Source: DATLZU01 sp035573855
GTDB taxonomy: Bacteria > Nitrospirota > Nitrospiria > Nitrospirales > Nitrospiraceae
Assembly: GCA_035573855.1 (NCBI GenBank)
Contig: DATLZU010000011.1
Location: 62,001 to 126,000, forward strand
Direction: 5' to 3'
Length of the DNA stretch: 64,000 nucleotides
Part shown: positions 9,040-18,083 of the stretch, one piece after another
Layout: each line of letters begins with the position of its first letter
How positions within the stretch are numbered: position 1 is the first letter of the stretch
The notes under the pieces: generated by a model
Database searches by the model: none
What the model was told of the DNA's origin: nothing
The model's input: only the letters and a program-made list of their open reading frames with translations
Program-made: the position numbers and the translations under genes

Positions 9040-10512
9040 CTACCTCACCGCCTGACGATGTCCTCTCAGCCTCTGTCCGGATCCTGCCAAAGCCTCGACG
9101 ACCTGCTCCATCCTCATGCCCCGTGAGGCTTTCACCAGCACCACGTCGCCCTTCCTGACCAGAGATTTCACGGCGACCGCCGCGGCGCCGGCGTCCGGCA
9201 CCTCCAGAATCCGGTCCGCTGCCATTCCGCCCCGCCTGGCGCCCTCCGCGAGACTCTCTCCGAGCGCACCGCAGGCGACAAGCAGTGAAATGTTCCGCTG
9301 TGCCAGAAAGGCCCCGACGTCCTCGTGCAATGCCCGAGCTTCCGGACCCAATTCGAGCATGTCACCCAGCACGGCAATTGTCCGCTTGGAGGAGCCCAGT
9401 TCTGCCAATAATTCAATGGCCGCCTTCATTGACGCCGGATTGGCGTTGTAACAGTCGTCGATGACCCGCATGCCGCGGTGGTCGGCAACCCGAGACCGCA
9501 TCGCCGCCGGGCGGAACCGCGCCAACCCCTGCGCAATCGCCGCGCCGCCCAGCGACAGCACATGCCCCACCGCCGCCGCCGCCAAGGCATTCAAGACATT
9601 GTGCGCCCCATGGACTCGAAGCGCGACCGCCGTGGAGCGGGCCTTGCCCGGCAGCGCCAACCGAAACGCAGCGCCCGTGCGGGCATCCGTCCGCACGTCC
9701 AGCGCCCGCACATCTGCCTTGGGTGAAAGCCCGAAAGACACGACCCGGCACTGGGCCCGCGAAGCGAGGTAATCGAAGTACGGATCGTCGGCGTTCAGCA
9801 CGATCGCGCCGTCTTGCGACATCTGATCGAGCAACTCCGCTTTGGCTTGGGCAGAAGCCTCTATGCTGCCGAAGAACTCCAGATGGTCAGGGCCAATATT
9901 TGTGATCAGCCCGATCGTCGGCCGTACGATCTCGCACAGCCTGGTAGTCTGTCCCTTCTGATCGACGCCCAGTTCGACCACCGCGGCCTGATGCCGCGGC
10001 GTCAATCGGAACACAGTCTGCGGAACTCCGATGCGGTTGTTCAGATTGCCTTCGGTTTTGAGCACCGTCCAGCGCTGAGCCAGGACGCTGGCAACCATTT
10101 CCTTGGTGGTGGTCTTGCCGTTGCTGCCGGTGACCGCGACGACGGGAATCGTAAAACGGCTGCGATGGTGGGCGGCCAGTTGCTGATAGGCGAACAGGGT
10201 GTCCCGGACGCCGAACAGGAGCGGCTCTGTCCTTTTGGTCCCCTGCTTGTTGGAGCTCGTGAGGCTCGCGGCCGGAGGGCGATACTGGTCCTCGACGATC
10301 GCCCCGATCGCACCCAGTCGGAGCGCGGCTACCACAAACTGATGACCGTCGAACTGCTCTCCCTTTAAGGCGACAAAGAGATCGCCACGACGGACTGAGC
10401 GGGAGTCGGTGCAGAGTCGGGCAATGCGCCGTTTGAGCCAACCGTCGCAGCGCCCGGCGAGCACTTTCACGCTGATCACTTCGAGCAATTCTTCGACGGT
10501 AAAAAGCGACAT
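9040..10512 (-). CDS. murF: UDP-MurNAc-tripeptide--D-Ala-D-Ala ligase
   Basis: MurF adds the D-Ala-D-Ala dipeptide made by Ddl to the UDP-MurNAc tripeptide. The 490-residue protein carries the N-terminal substrate domain with TDSRSVRRGDLFVALKGEQFDGHQF, quoted here only as TDSRSVRRGDLFVALKG. It then has the P-loop GSNGKTTTKEMVA, NIGPDHLEFFG and the C-terminal DDCYNANPASMKAA motif typical of MurF. A short Ser/Asn/Lys stretch near residue 85 looks like a lineage-specific loop. It lies between murE and mraY. Confidence 0.96.
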   Translation of the reverse strand: MSLFTVEELLEVISVKVLAGRCDGWLKRRIARLCTDSRSVRRGDLFVALKGEQFDGHQFVVAALRLGAIGAIVEDQYRPPAASLTSSNKQGTKRTEPLLFGVRDTLFAYQQLAAHHRSRFTIPVVAVTGSNGKTTTKEMVASVLAQRWTVLKTEGNLNNRIGVPQTVFRLTPRHQAAVVELGVDQKGQTTRLCEIVRPTIGLITNIGPDHLEFFGSIEASAQAKAELLDQMSQDGAIVLNADDPYFDYLASRAQCRVVSFGLSPKADVRALDVRTDARTGAAFRLALPGKARSTAVALRVHGAHNVLNALAAAAVGHVLSLGGAAIAQGLARFRPAAMRSRVADHRGMRVIDDCYNANPASMKAAIELLAELGSSKRTIAVLGDMLELGPEARALHEDVGAFLAQRNISLLVACGALGESLAEGARRGGMAADRILEVPDAGAAAVAVKSLVRKGDVVLVKASRGMRMEQVVEALAGSGQRLRGHRQAVR

Positions 10513-10528
10513 GGTAAGGTTCGCGCTC

Positions 10529-10629
10529 GGATGGGTGATCCATGATCGGCGCCAATGAGAAATGACCTCTGATGAATGCGCCGCTCCTCACGGATTATCC
10601 GTCATTCATCACCCATCCCTCATCACACC
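10529..10629. repeat. Inverted 7-mer arrays between murE and murF
   Basis: The right arm reads TCATTCA, TCACCCA, TCCCTCA, TCACACC (10602-10629). The left arm (10529-10546) is the near-perfect inverse, GGATGGG then TGATCCA. The right arm overlaps the last murE codons. The two arms could pair in the transcript around a loop of roughly 55 bases. Confidence 0.65.
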
Positions 10630-12123
10630 TCTGTTCAGGATGGCCTCTCTCGCCACCTCGCGATCGTCAAAATGAAACTTGGTGGTGCCGATGATCTGGT
10701 AATTTTCATGCCCCTTCCCGGCAATCAGTACCATGTCCCCCGGCCGAGCCTCGCGGACAGCCGCCTCAATGGCCTGTCGGCGGTCCGCGATCATCTCGTA
10801 CCGGACATTGGATTTGGCCGCCAGCGCCTCTCGGACGCCGGCCTCCACCTCCCGCAGGATCGCCATCGGATCTTCGGTACGGGGATTGTCGGAGGTCAGC
10901 ACCACCACATCGCTGTACCGGACGGCCGCGCGCCCCATCTTGGGACGTTTTCCGCGATCCCGGTCGCCGCCGCAACCGAAGACCGTGATGATCCGGCCGG
11001 TCTTGAGCGACTGTGCCGTCGTCAGGAGCCGCACCAGCGCATCTTCCGTATGCGCATAGTCCACAACGACCGTGAAGTCCTGTCCGGCCTCCACGCGCTC
11101 GAACCGGCCGGGAACATCGCGCACCTGCTCGAGGCCACTGCGCACCTCGTCCGGCGACAACCCTTCCTGCAGAGCAACCCCGATGGCTGCTAACACGTTG
11201 TACACATTGTGCTCTCCGACCAATCGACTTTCGACCGGAAACCTACCAGCCGGCGTGACAGCCGTGAATCGCGTACCGTCCAGGGAGAGGTGCACGTCCT
11301 CGGCGCGGATATCCGCCCGGTTTCGGATGGAATAGGTCCAGACCGGCACGGCACAGGCGGCGCGGACCAGTTCCCCGCGCGGATCATCCGCGTTGACCAC
11401 GGCCCGCTTGGACATTCCTTTGGTCCCGCTGACCGAGAGGCCGACGAAGAGCTTCAATTTGGCCTGAAAGTAGTCATCCATGTCTCTATGGAAGTCGAGA
11501 TGGTCCTGCGTCAGGTTGGTGAAGACTGCGACGTCAAACTCGCAGCCGACGGTGCGATCGAGCGCCAGCGCGTGCGAGGACACTTCCATTACCGCGGAGT
11601 CCACCCCGGCGCAGACCATGCGGGCCAACAGCGCCTGCAAGTCCAACGCGCCGGGCGTCGTATGGGAGGCGGGGATCACCTCGGTTCCAATCAGGTACGC
11701 CACCGTGCCGACCAGCCCGACCCGCCGGCCGATCGCTTCCAGAAGAGCCTTGCAGACATAGGTGACGGTCGTCTTGCCGTTCGTTCCGGTCACCCCGATC
11801 ATGCGAAGCCGGGAAGACGGGTTCCCATAAAACCGGCTTCCGAGCAAGCCTAATGCCAGGCGAGAATCCTTCACGCGAATCAACGGGATCTCGCAATCGA
11901 CCACCTCGCTCTGAACCACCACGGCGCCAGCGCCGGACCGAATCGCCGATCCAATGTAGGCATGACCGTCCGCTCGTTCGCCCCGGACGGCAACAAACAA
12001 GGCCCCCGGCTTCACGCGTCGCGAATCGTCGGTCACATCGGCGATCGGCACCTGAAGATCGCCTCTCCGCTCGACGATCTGGAGTCGATCTTTCAACGGC
12101 TCGATCAGTTCGTCCAGCGTCAT
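10609..12123 (-). CDS. murE: UDP-MurNAc-L-Ala-D-Glu--meso-diaminopimelate ligase
   Basis: MurE adds the third stem residue. The 504-residue protein has the N-terminal TDDSRRVKPGALFVAVRG, P-loop GTNGKTTVTYV, NLTQDHLDFH and the C-terminal substrate motif DNPR (in VVLTSDNPRTEDP). DNPR is the sequence associated with meso-diaminopimelate rather than lysine, so the peptidoglycan is probably of the A1-gamma type. It follows ftsI by about 36 bp and precedes murF across a repeat-bearing gap. Confidence 0.97.
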   Translation of the reverse strand: MTLDELIEPLKDRLQIVERRGDLQVPIADVTDDSRRVKPGALFVAVRGERADGHAYIGSAIRSGAGAVVVQSEVVDCEIPLIRVKDSRLALGLLGSRFYGNPSSRLRMIGVTGTNGKTTVTYVCKALLEAIGRRVGLVGTVAYLIGTEVIPASHTTPGALDLQALLARMVCAGVDSAVMEVSSHALALDRTVGCEFDVAVFTNLTQDHLDFHRDMDDYFQAKLKLFVGLSVSGTKGMSKRAVVNADDPRGELVRAACAVPVWTYSIRNRADIRAEDVHLSLDGTRFTAVTPAGRFPVESRLVGEHNVYNVLAAIGVALQEGLSPDEVRSGLEQVRDVPGRFERVEAGQDFTVVVDYAHTEDALVRLLTTAQSLKTGRIITVFGCGGDRDRGKRPKMGRAAVRYSDVVVLTSDNPRTEDPMAILREVEAGVREALAAKSNVRYEMIADRRQAIEAAVREARPGDMVLIAGKGHENYQIIGTTKFHFDDREVAREAILNRGVMRDG

Positions 12124-12159
12124 GGTCCTTTATCCCAACGAGGATCCGGCTTGCGCCGT

Positions 12160-13872
12160 TCACATCGCCATCGCCAACTTGACCGTTTCGTTGGACGTCA
12201 CCCCGAGATATGGGAGCACCTGTTCGGCGACCCGACGGAAGACGGGAGCGGCCACCGCGCCGCCCCAGGCCTCCGTCTGCGGCTCATCGATGACCACGAT
12301 CATCGCCAGCCGTGGATCTTCGGCCGGCACATACCCGACGAACGAGCCGACGAACTGCGTCGGCGAATATGCGCCGGTTCGTGGATCGATTTTCTGTGCC
12401 GTACCTGTTTTCCCCGCGACGCGGAATCCAGGAACCGCCGCTTTGGTCCCCGTCCCCTCCGTCACCACTCCTTCGAGGATACGGGTCAGCGTCCTGGCCG
12501 TCTGCGCAGAGATAATCCGGCGTTTGACCTGCGGGACGGACTGCTTGACCAGTCGCCCTCCGGCGTCACGGATCTCGGATACGATGTACGGCTTCATCAG
12601 GAGGCCCTCATTGGCCACCGCCGACACTGCGGTGATCAGTTGCAACGGCGTCACACCGACCTCCTGACCCATCGCGATGGATGCGAGCGAGCGGCGTCCC
12701 CAGCTACGCGGATTCTTCAGGAGGCCAGTCGCTTCGCCGGGCAGGTCGATGTCCGTGCGCTCACCGAACCCGAAGGCTTGCAGGTACCGGTAGAAGCGGT
12801 CCGGCCCCAAGGCCATGGCCGCCTTCGCAGCCCCGATATTGCTTGACCGTTGAATGACCTGGGCAAAAGTCATCCAGCCCGACTTCTCATGATCGTGGAT
12901 GACCGTGTTCGCGACCGTCATCCGCCCATATTCGCCGAACACCAGGGTCCCGGGCGTCATGACGTGTTCTTCGAGTGCCGCGGCGGCGACAATCACTTTC
13001 ATCGTTGAGCCCGGCTCGTAGGCGTCGGTCAGCGCCTTGTTGCGCCAGCGATCAGGAGACAGCGCCGCTACCGCGTTCGGGTCGAAGCGAGGACTGACGG
13101 CGAGGGCCAGTATCGCGCCGGTCCGCGGTTCCATGGCAACGAGAATGCCCGACTTCGCGTGGGCGGTATTGACGGCTGCTTCCAGCTCCTTCTCCGCCAC
13201 ATACTGAATGACTTCGTCGATCGTCAGTGTCAGACTGTGCCCGGGGGCCGGAGTCTGTTCCCTCAGATCTTTCGGAAACACGGTGCGCCCCAGCGCATCG
13301 CGCTGCAGCACGACCATCCGTTTTTCTCCGTGCAGATAGGTTTCGTACCGACGTTCCAACCCCTCCAACCCCTGCCCGTCCATTCCGGCGAACCCCAGGA
13401 CATGCGAAAGCAACGGACCTTTGGGATAAAAGCGACGACCCTCCATAACGAGCCCGATACCATCGAGGGGCATTTGTTCCAGCCTTCTCCCCTGATCCGG
13501 ATCCAGCTTGCGCGCCAACCAAACAAAGCTGCGGTCCTGTTTGAGCTTTTTTTCGATTTCAGCGGCCCGGACGTGCAGAACAGGAGACAGGTGGCGGGCT
13601 ACCCCGCTCGGGTCGTCCAGCAAGGTCGGCATACCGAAGACCGACGGCACTTCGACATTGATAGCCAGTACCTTCCCGTGTCGGTCGTAAATGGCACCCC
13701 TCGGTCCTTCCAGCGTGACCGTCTTGCTGTGCTGCCGATCCGCCTTCACGGTCAGCTCGGCCGCCTGCAGCACTTGCAGGGTGAACAACCGGATCAGGAC
13801 GGCGGCAAAGCCGGCTATGAACACCAGCGCGACCGCGAACCGCCGCCCCCGATAGGAAAAAGCATCCGCCAT
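12160..13872 (-). CDS. ftsI: Septal peptidoglycan transpeptidase (class B PBP, FtsI/PBP3)
   Basis: This membrane-anchored D,D-transpeptidase crosslinks septal peptidoglycan with FtsW. The 570-residue protein has one N-terminal membrane span near residues 12-32. The pedestal domain contains RGAIYDRHGKVLAINVE. The penicillin-binding triad is intact: STMK (in PGSTMKVIV), SSN (in QRSSNIGAAK) and KTGT (in VAGKTGTAQK). No PASTA repeats are visible at the C-terminus. The start abuts the ftsL stop with no spacer, so co-translation is likely. Confidence 0.96.
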   Translation of the reverse strand: MADAFSYRGRRFAVALVFIAGFAAVLIRLFTLQVLQAAELTVKADRQHSKTVTLEGPRGAIYDRHGKVLAINVEVPSVFGMPTLLDDPSGVARHLSPVLHVRAAEIEKKLKQDRSFVWLARKLDPDQGRRLEQMPLDGIGLVMEGRRFYPKGPLLSHVLGFAGMDGQGLEGLERRYETYLHGEKRMVVLQRDALGRTVFPKDLREQTPAPGHSLTLTIDEVIQYVAEKELEAAVNTAHAKSGILVAMEPRTGAILALAVSPRFDPNAVAALSPDRWRNKALTDAYEPGSTMKVIVAAAALEEHVMTPGTLVFGEYGRMTVANTVIHDHEKSGWMTFAQVIQRSSNIGAAKAAMALGPDRFYRYLQAFGFGERTDIDLPGEATGLLKNPRSWGRRSLASIAMGQEVGVTPLQLITAVSAVANEGLLMKPYIVSEIRDAGGRLVKQSVPQVKRRIISAQTARTLTRILEGVVTEGTGTKAAVPGFRVAGKTGTAQKIDPRTGAYSPTQFVGSFVGYVPAEDPRLAMIVVIDEPQTEAWGGAVAAPVFRRVAEQVLPYLGVTSNETVKLAMAM

Positions 13873-14205
13873 TTACCGCACCTTCCTCGACACGTCGTGC
13901 TTAGCCAGTTTGATTTCGAACTCCGCCAGTGAAGTGGGTGACGGCGCCTCAGGCTCCAAGCGGACCACCACCACCTGATCCTGCCGAGGCGGAACCATAC
14001 CCAATTTTTCCGTTGCCACCTTCGCGATCCGCGCCGGCGACGTGAGCGACGAGACTTTGACCCGCAATTCATCCCGCTCCCGTTCGAGGCGAACCTTGTC
14101 CGATTTAAGCCGCTCGATTCGGTAGCCGAGTCTCACCATGTCGACCCGTTCCCAGACAAATGCGAGCAGGAGCGACATGGTCATCAGGAGCGTCAACGTT
14201 TTCAT
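13873..14205 (-). CDS. ftsL: Cell division protein FtsL
   Basis: FtsL is a small bitopic divisome protein that forms a coiled coil with FtsB/DivIC and contacts FtsQ. The 110-residue product has an N-terminal hydrophobic span (LTLLMTMSLLLAFVWERV). A charged heptad-like stretch rich in Arg, Glu and Leu follows (about residues 28-55), then a conserved-looking segment with KVATEKLGMVPP. Primary sequence is poorly conserved in this family. The call leans on the topology and on its place between rsmH and ftsI. Confidence 0.85.
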   Translation of the reverse strand: MKTLTLLMTMSLLLAFVWERVDMVRLGYRIERLKSDKVRLERERDELRVKVSSLTSPARIAKVATEKLGMVPPRQDQVVVVRLEPEAPSPTSLAEFEIKLAKHDVSRKVR

Positions 14206-14217
14206 CGGCGCATCCCC

Positions 14218-15147
14218 TTATGGCAGGCGTTCGGCCGCGCGCAGCTTTGCGCTGCGGGACCGCGGGTTCCGACTTCTTTCTTCTTCGGTCGCCGTTCGCG
14301 GCTTTTTGGTCAGAACGGCCAACCGAGCGTCCGGTCCCCGCGATAACGACCGGAACGCCTCCTTCACAACGCGGTCCTCCAGCGAATGGAATGAAATCAC
14401 GCACAGTCGACCCTTGGGGGCCAGCACATCGACGGCGTCGCGGATCGCGGGGCCGAGCACGGCCAGCTCTTGATTCACGGCGATCCGCAACGCCTGGAAC
14501 GTGCGTGTCGCGCAATGAATGCGCCCATGAGCGTACGAAGCCGGCACGGCTTGCTGGATCACACCGACCAACTCGGACGTGGTGCGAAACGGTTTTCTTT
14601 CACGAGCCTGCACCACCGCTCTCGCGATCCGCCGCGCGTACCGCTCTTCGCCGTAGCGATAAATCACATCCGCCAGATCGCGTTCAGGCAGACGGTTGAC
14701 AAGCTCTTCCGCCGTTGCCCCGCGTGTTCGATCCATCCGCATGTCCAGGGGACCGTCGGCCATAAAGCTGAATCCTCGCTCAGGCTGATTGAGTTGAGCC
14801 GAGGAAACGCCGAGGTCGAACACCACTCCGTCGACCTGTTCGATGGCCAGTGAACGCAGGCAGTGCTTCAGGTCGCTGAAGTTCGCCTTCATCAGGCGCA
14901 CCCTGTCTTCGAAGAGGCGGAGTCTACGCCGTGCGGCCGCAACCGCGTCGTCATCCCGATCTATTCCGATCACCATTCCATCCGGTCCGCAACGCTCGAG
15001 GATCGCAGCCGCGAATCCTCCCTGTCCCACGGTGCAGTCGAGGTATCGTCCTCCGGGACGACACGCCAGGTAGGCCAACACCTCTTGCAGCATGACCGGA
15101 ACATGGCTGTAATTCTGTTCGCTTATAGTCTTTCCACTATCATCCAC
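14218..15147 (-). CDS. rsmH: 16S rRNA (cytosine1402-N4)-methyltransferase RsmH
   Basis: RsmH (MraW) methylates N4 of C1402 in the 16S rRNA P site with S-adenosylmethionine. From the GTG at 15147 the protein is 309 residues. It starts with HVPVMLQEVLAYL and the SAM loop YLDCTVGQGGFAAAILE. It continues with GIDRDDDAVAAARRRL, FDLGVSSAQLNQPERGFSF and the C-terminal ISFHSLEDRVVKEAF. The frame is open to 15234, but a sigma70 promoter lies inside that extension (15168-15195), so the start must be downstream. The GTG is the only plausible codon before the HVPV motif. It is the first gene of the dcw operon here. Confidence 0.93.
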   Translation of the reverse strand: MDDSGKTISEQNYSHVPVMLQEVLAYLACRPGGRYLDCTVGQGGFAAAILERCGPDGMVIGIDRDDDAVAAARRRLRLFEDRVRLMKANFSDLKHCLRSLAIEQVDGVVFDLGVSSAQLNQPERGFSFMADGPLDMRMDRTRGATAEELVNRLPERDLADVIYRYGEERYARRIARAVVQARERKPFRTTSELVGVIQQAVPASYAHGRIHCATRTFQALRIAVNQELAVLGPAIRDAVDVLAPKGRLCVISFHSLEDRVVKEAFRSLSRGPDARLAVLTKKPRTATEEERSRNPRSRSAKLRAAERLP

Positions 15148-15167
15148 TTTTTCCCACTGCGGGTTGG

Positions 15168-15195
15168 AGTATACACTCCGGAAAAGACTTGTCAA
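15168..15195 (-). promoter_or_regulatory. Sigma70-type promoter of the dcw operon
   Basis: On the minus strand TTGACA (15195-15190) is followed after 16 bp by TATACT (15173-15168). That puts initiation near 15161, about a dozen bases before the rsmH GTG start. No SD sequence of normal strength is visible in so short a leader. It is the only strong promoter match I see in the 15 kb dcw block. Confidence 0.7.
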
Positions 15196-15519
15196 TAGAA
15201 ATTTCATAGACTTGGAAACATCTTTGAGATCCAAATTTTCCGCTCGACCGCGTGCCAGTGCCTGAAGATTTCAGTTTAGAGTTTTTCTTGCCTTATCCAT
15301 GCATGGACTCCTCCCGACGCGCCGTGATGTTGGCCAAGATTCCGGCACTGCAAGACCACCGGCTCCTGTGGGAAGCGTCGGCTTCTTGTGCCCGAGAGGG
15401 GATGAGCGAAAGAATGGTCCGGGCGCGCGGGACAATTCAGCTCGTACAAGAACGAGGAGGAAACCAGGTCCATAACCGCGACCCCGCTGTTCAGGGACAT
15501 CGCGAAGAGAGAATCTCCT
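15196..15519. other. Intergenic region between asnS and rsmH
   Basis: About 320 bp lie between the asnS stop and the rsmH promoter. I see no convincing gene on either strand. Open frames here lack a ribosome site and recognisable composition. No mraZ gene, which often heads dcw clusters, is present at this position. Confidence 0.5.
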
Positions 15520-16812
15520 TCAGGGGTAGAGCTTGTACAACAAGCGGGGGAAAGGAATCGTCTCGCGCACGTGGTCGAGGCCGCAGATCCAGGCGACCAC
15601 GCGCTCGATCCCCATACCAAATCCGGCGTGGGGCACGGAACCAAAGCGCCGCAGGTCGAGATACCATCGAAAGGCGTCTTCCGGCAGCTTATGCTCTCGA
15701 ATGCGAGCGAGAAGCTTGTCGTATTCGTGGATGCGCTGTCCGCCGCCGATGATTTCACCGTACCCTTCCGGCGCCAACACATCCATGCAAAGCGCCAATT
15801 CAGGCTTGACGGGATCGTTCTGCATGTAGAAGGCTTTCAATGCGGTGGGGTAGCGGTGGACAATGACCGGACGATCGAATTCGTTCGATAACAGGGTCTC
15901 CTCGTCTCCGCCGAAGTCGTCTCCATGCTGAATCGGATTGCCCTTTCTTCGCAGGAATGAGACGGCTTCTTCGTAGGTGATGCGGGGAAATGGACGCTTC
16001 ACCCGTTCAAGTTTGCCGACATCGCGCTCCAATGTCGCCAGTTCGGCACGTCGAGCGGAGAGAACCCGCTCCACAATGTACACGAGGAACTCTTCGGCCA
16101 GATCCATCATGTCCGGCAGTTCCGCAAAGGCGACCTCCGGTTCGACCATCCAGAATTCCATCAGATGACGGCGTGTCTTCGATTTTTCCGCCCGAAACGT
16201 CGGCCCAAAGCAGTACACCTTGCCGAACGCTGCAGCGGCCGCTTCACTGTAAAGCTGCCCGCTCTGGGTGAGATAGGCCGTCTCGTCGAAATACTGGGTC
16301 CGGAACAGCGTGGTGGTGCCCTCGCACGCATTCGGCGTGAAGATCGGCGCATCGATGAGCACGAAGCCCCGCTGGTCAAAAAAGTTGCGGCAGGCGCGTA
16401 TGATTTCGTGCCGAATTCTCAGAATGGCATGTTGGCGGCTGGACCGGAGCCAGAGATGCCGATGTTCCATCAGGAACCCGACGCCGTGCTCCTTGGGCTG
16501 AATCGGAAAGGGTTCGGCAATCTGGATCGGCTCGATGCGCGAAACCTCCAATTCGTACCCGCCGGGCGCCCGCGAGTCCTGCCGCAATCGGCCGGTCACC
16601 ATCACCGAGGATTCCTGGGTCAGTCGGGCGGAGACGCTGAACTGCTCCTCTCCCACACTCCCTCTGCTGACGACAGCCTGCAGGTCTCCAGTTCCATCCC
16701 GAATGATCAGGAAGTGCAGCTTACCGCTCTCGCGGCGATGCCTCAGCCACCCGCGGATGGTGACTTCCTGACCGGCATAGCGAGCCACATCTTCAATGTA
16801 GACCACCGCCAT
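15520..16812 (-). CDS. asnS: Asparaginyl-tRNA synthetase
   Basis: This class IIb aminoacyl-tRNA synthetase charges tRNA-Asn. The 430-residue protein has an N-terminal OB-fold anticodon-binding domain (VTIRGWLRHRRESGKLHFL, about residues 15-105). The catalytic core has motif 2 (FRAEKSKTRRHLMEFWMVE) and motif 3 (GFGMGIERVVAWICG). Asparagine-type features such as TPNACEGTTTLF and the lack of an AspS GAD insertion favour AsnS over AspS. It is transcribed toward rsmH but is separated from it by the operon promoter. Confidence 0.95.
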   Translation of the reverse strand: MAVVYIEDVARYAGQEVTIRGWLRHRRESGKLHFLIIRDGTGDLQAVVSRGSVGEEQFSVSARLTQESSVMVTGRLRQDSRAPGGYELEVSRIEPIQIAEPFPIQPKEHGVGFLMEHRHLWLRSSRQHAILRIRHEIIRACRNFFDQRGFVLIDAPIFTPNACEGTTTLFRTQYFDETAYLTQSGQLYSEAAAAAFGKVYCFGPTFRAEKSKTRRHLMEFWMVEPEVAFAELPDMMDLAEEFLVYIVERVLSARRAELATLERDVGKLERVKRPFPRITYEEAVSFLRRKGNPIQHGDDFGGDEETLLSNEFDRPVIVHRYPTALKAFYMQNDPVKPELALCMDVLAPEGYGEIIGGGQRIHEYDKLLARIREHKLPEDAFRWYLDLRRFGSVPHAGFGMGIERVVAWICGLDHVRETIPFPRLLYKLYP

Positions 16813-16947
16813 CTCGTCTCGTGAGCCCTTGATTTTCCAGGATCTTTGCGGCGCTGGCAGCCTATCTGATTCCGGCCAAGCTTTTCAAGGCTGCTCAAAG
16901 CGCTTCTTTCGTTGACATTTCGTTGAGCTGGAGATGACAATGACACC

Positions 16948-18036
16948 GTGTCGGATCGCGTACCATGCCGCCTCACGCTACCGCTACGGGGTCGTGTTCT
17001 CGTAGCCTTCGCGATTGCCGCCCATGGGGCATCTCTAGAGCTCGTGCTGGCCAAAGAGTTCAAGCTCGATAACCCGTTGAATGCGCCTCCCTCTGTCTAC
17101 TGGTGTCCGAACCGGACACCCGATCAGCAAATCGCTGTAAAACCGGAACCTGGCTGCAAGCCGTTGTACGACGAGCAGGAAGAGGTACGGTTTAGGAAAC
17201 AGGCGGAGCAGAGGGGAAAAGAATTCCAGGACCGCGAACTCCTTAAAGTGGTCGAAATCCAGAATGCTGCCTCGGCCTTCGCTAAGCAATACCGGGACTT
17301 TCTGACATGCTGCGCTACCAGGGTCGCTTCCGTTGAAGAGATCGATGACTTGATTGACGAAGCGAATTACATATTGAAGTCGGTCCAGCAAAAGGGCATT
17401 TTTAATTCAACAGGGTTTGGAATCGGCTTGGGAAGCGATGGCCTGGGGGGTGGCCCTGGAGAAAGTCCCAAGCTAGGTACGTTCGCCCGACAATGGACGC
17501 TCAGCGAGATTATCGGCACAGTCGCCCGCGCGCGAGACGATCTCTCCAAGCTTCAGGTTAGGTTGCAACAACTCGGCGAAGCGAAGGAGAAAGTTGAAAC
17601 GCTAGATTTTGAATCCGCCGGGCGTGAACGATACAGAATTCAGCAGGAGGAGGAGGCCATCGGAAAAGAGTTTCGGGCCAAACGGCCACCTCCTGCCGCC
17701 GCAACCGGTATGGAGATTCAAGATACAACACTGCCGACACGGATTGGCGGCGACATCGAAGACACGACCCTTAACCCGAACTTTGGAGCCGATATCGGTT
17801 ACACCGTCTCACCTTATAGCAACGTTGGAGAATCCTTGAAGCCGAGAAGGGGCGAGGATGTTCAAGACACAAACTTACCGAACCGTTTCGGCCCAAGCAC
17901 GCAAGACACGACCTTGCCCTACAGTTTTGGTTTCGAAATCGATAAGGCCCAGAACCCTGAGGGATCCTCGACCGTTCCCCTGCGCGGCATTGGGCCAGCC
18001 ATCGGCGATTCAAGCCTGAACGACAAGCGCAAGTAA
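16948..18036 (+). CDS. Exported protein of unknown function with C-terminal short repeats
   Basis: I do not recognise a family. The 362-residue product appears to begin with a GTG codon and a signal-like segment (VLVAFAIAAHGASLELVLA). A mature N-terminus KEFKLDNPLN follows. The middle third is charged and predicted helical (about residues 75-125 and 175-235) with a Gly-rich break at FGIGLGSDGLGGGPG. Residues about 250-335 hold imperfect units of 13-15 residues such as IQDTTLPTRIG, IEDTTLNPNFG, VQDTNLPNRFG and TQDTTLPYSFG. The SD is distant from the GTG, so the start is uncertain. It is monocistronic, divergent from asnS. Confidence 0.7.
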   Translation: MSDRVPCRLTLPLRGRVLVAFAIAAHGASLELVLAKEFKLDNPLNAPPSVYWCPNRTPDQQIAVKPEPGCKPLYDEQEEVRFRKQAEQRGKEFQDRELLKVVEIQNAASAFAKQYRDFLTCCATRVASVEEIDDLIDEANYILKSVQQKGIFNSTGFGIGLGSDGLGGGPGESPKLGTFARQWTLSEIIGTVARARDDLSKLQVRLQQLGEAKEKVETLDFESAGRERYRIQQEEEAIGKEFRAKRPPPAAATGMEIQDTTLPTRIGGDIEDTTLNPNFGADIGYTVSPYSNVGESLKPRRGEDVQDTNLPNRFGPSTQDTTLPYSFGFEIDKAQNPEGSSTVPLRGIGPAIGDSSLNDKRK

Positions 18037-18083
18037 CCTCAAACTTTCTCACCTTCGTCAGTCACTTCCTGATGAGAGACTGA

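Noticed and set aside
15276..15782. Minus-strand open frame overlapping the asnS end
   Set aside because: It lies mostly over asnS in another frame and has no ribosome site or family pattern.
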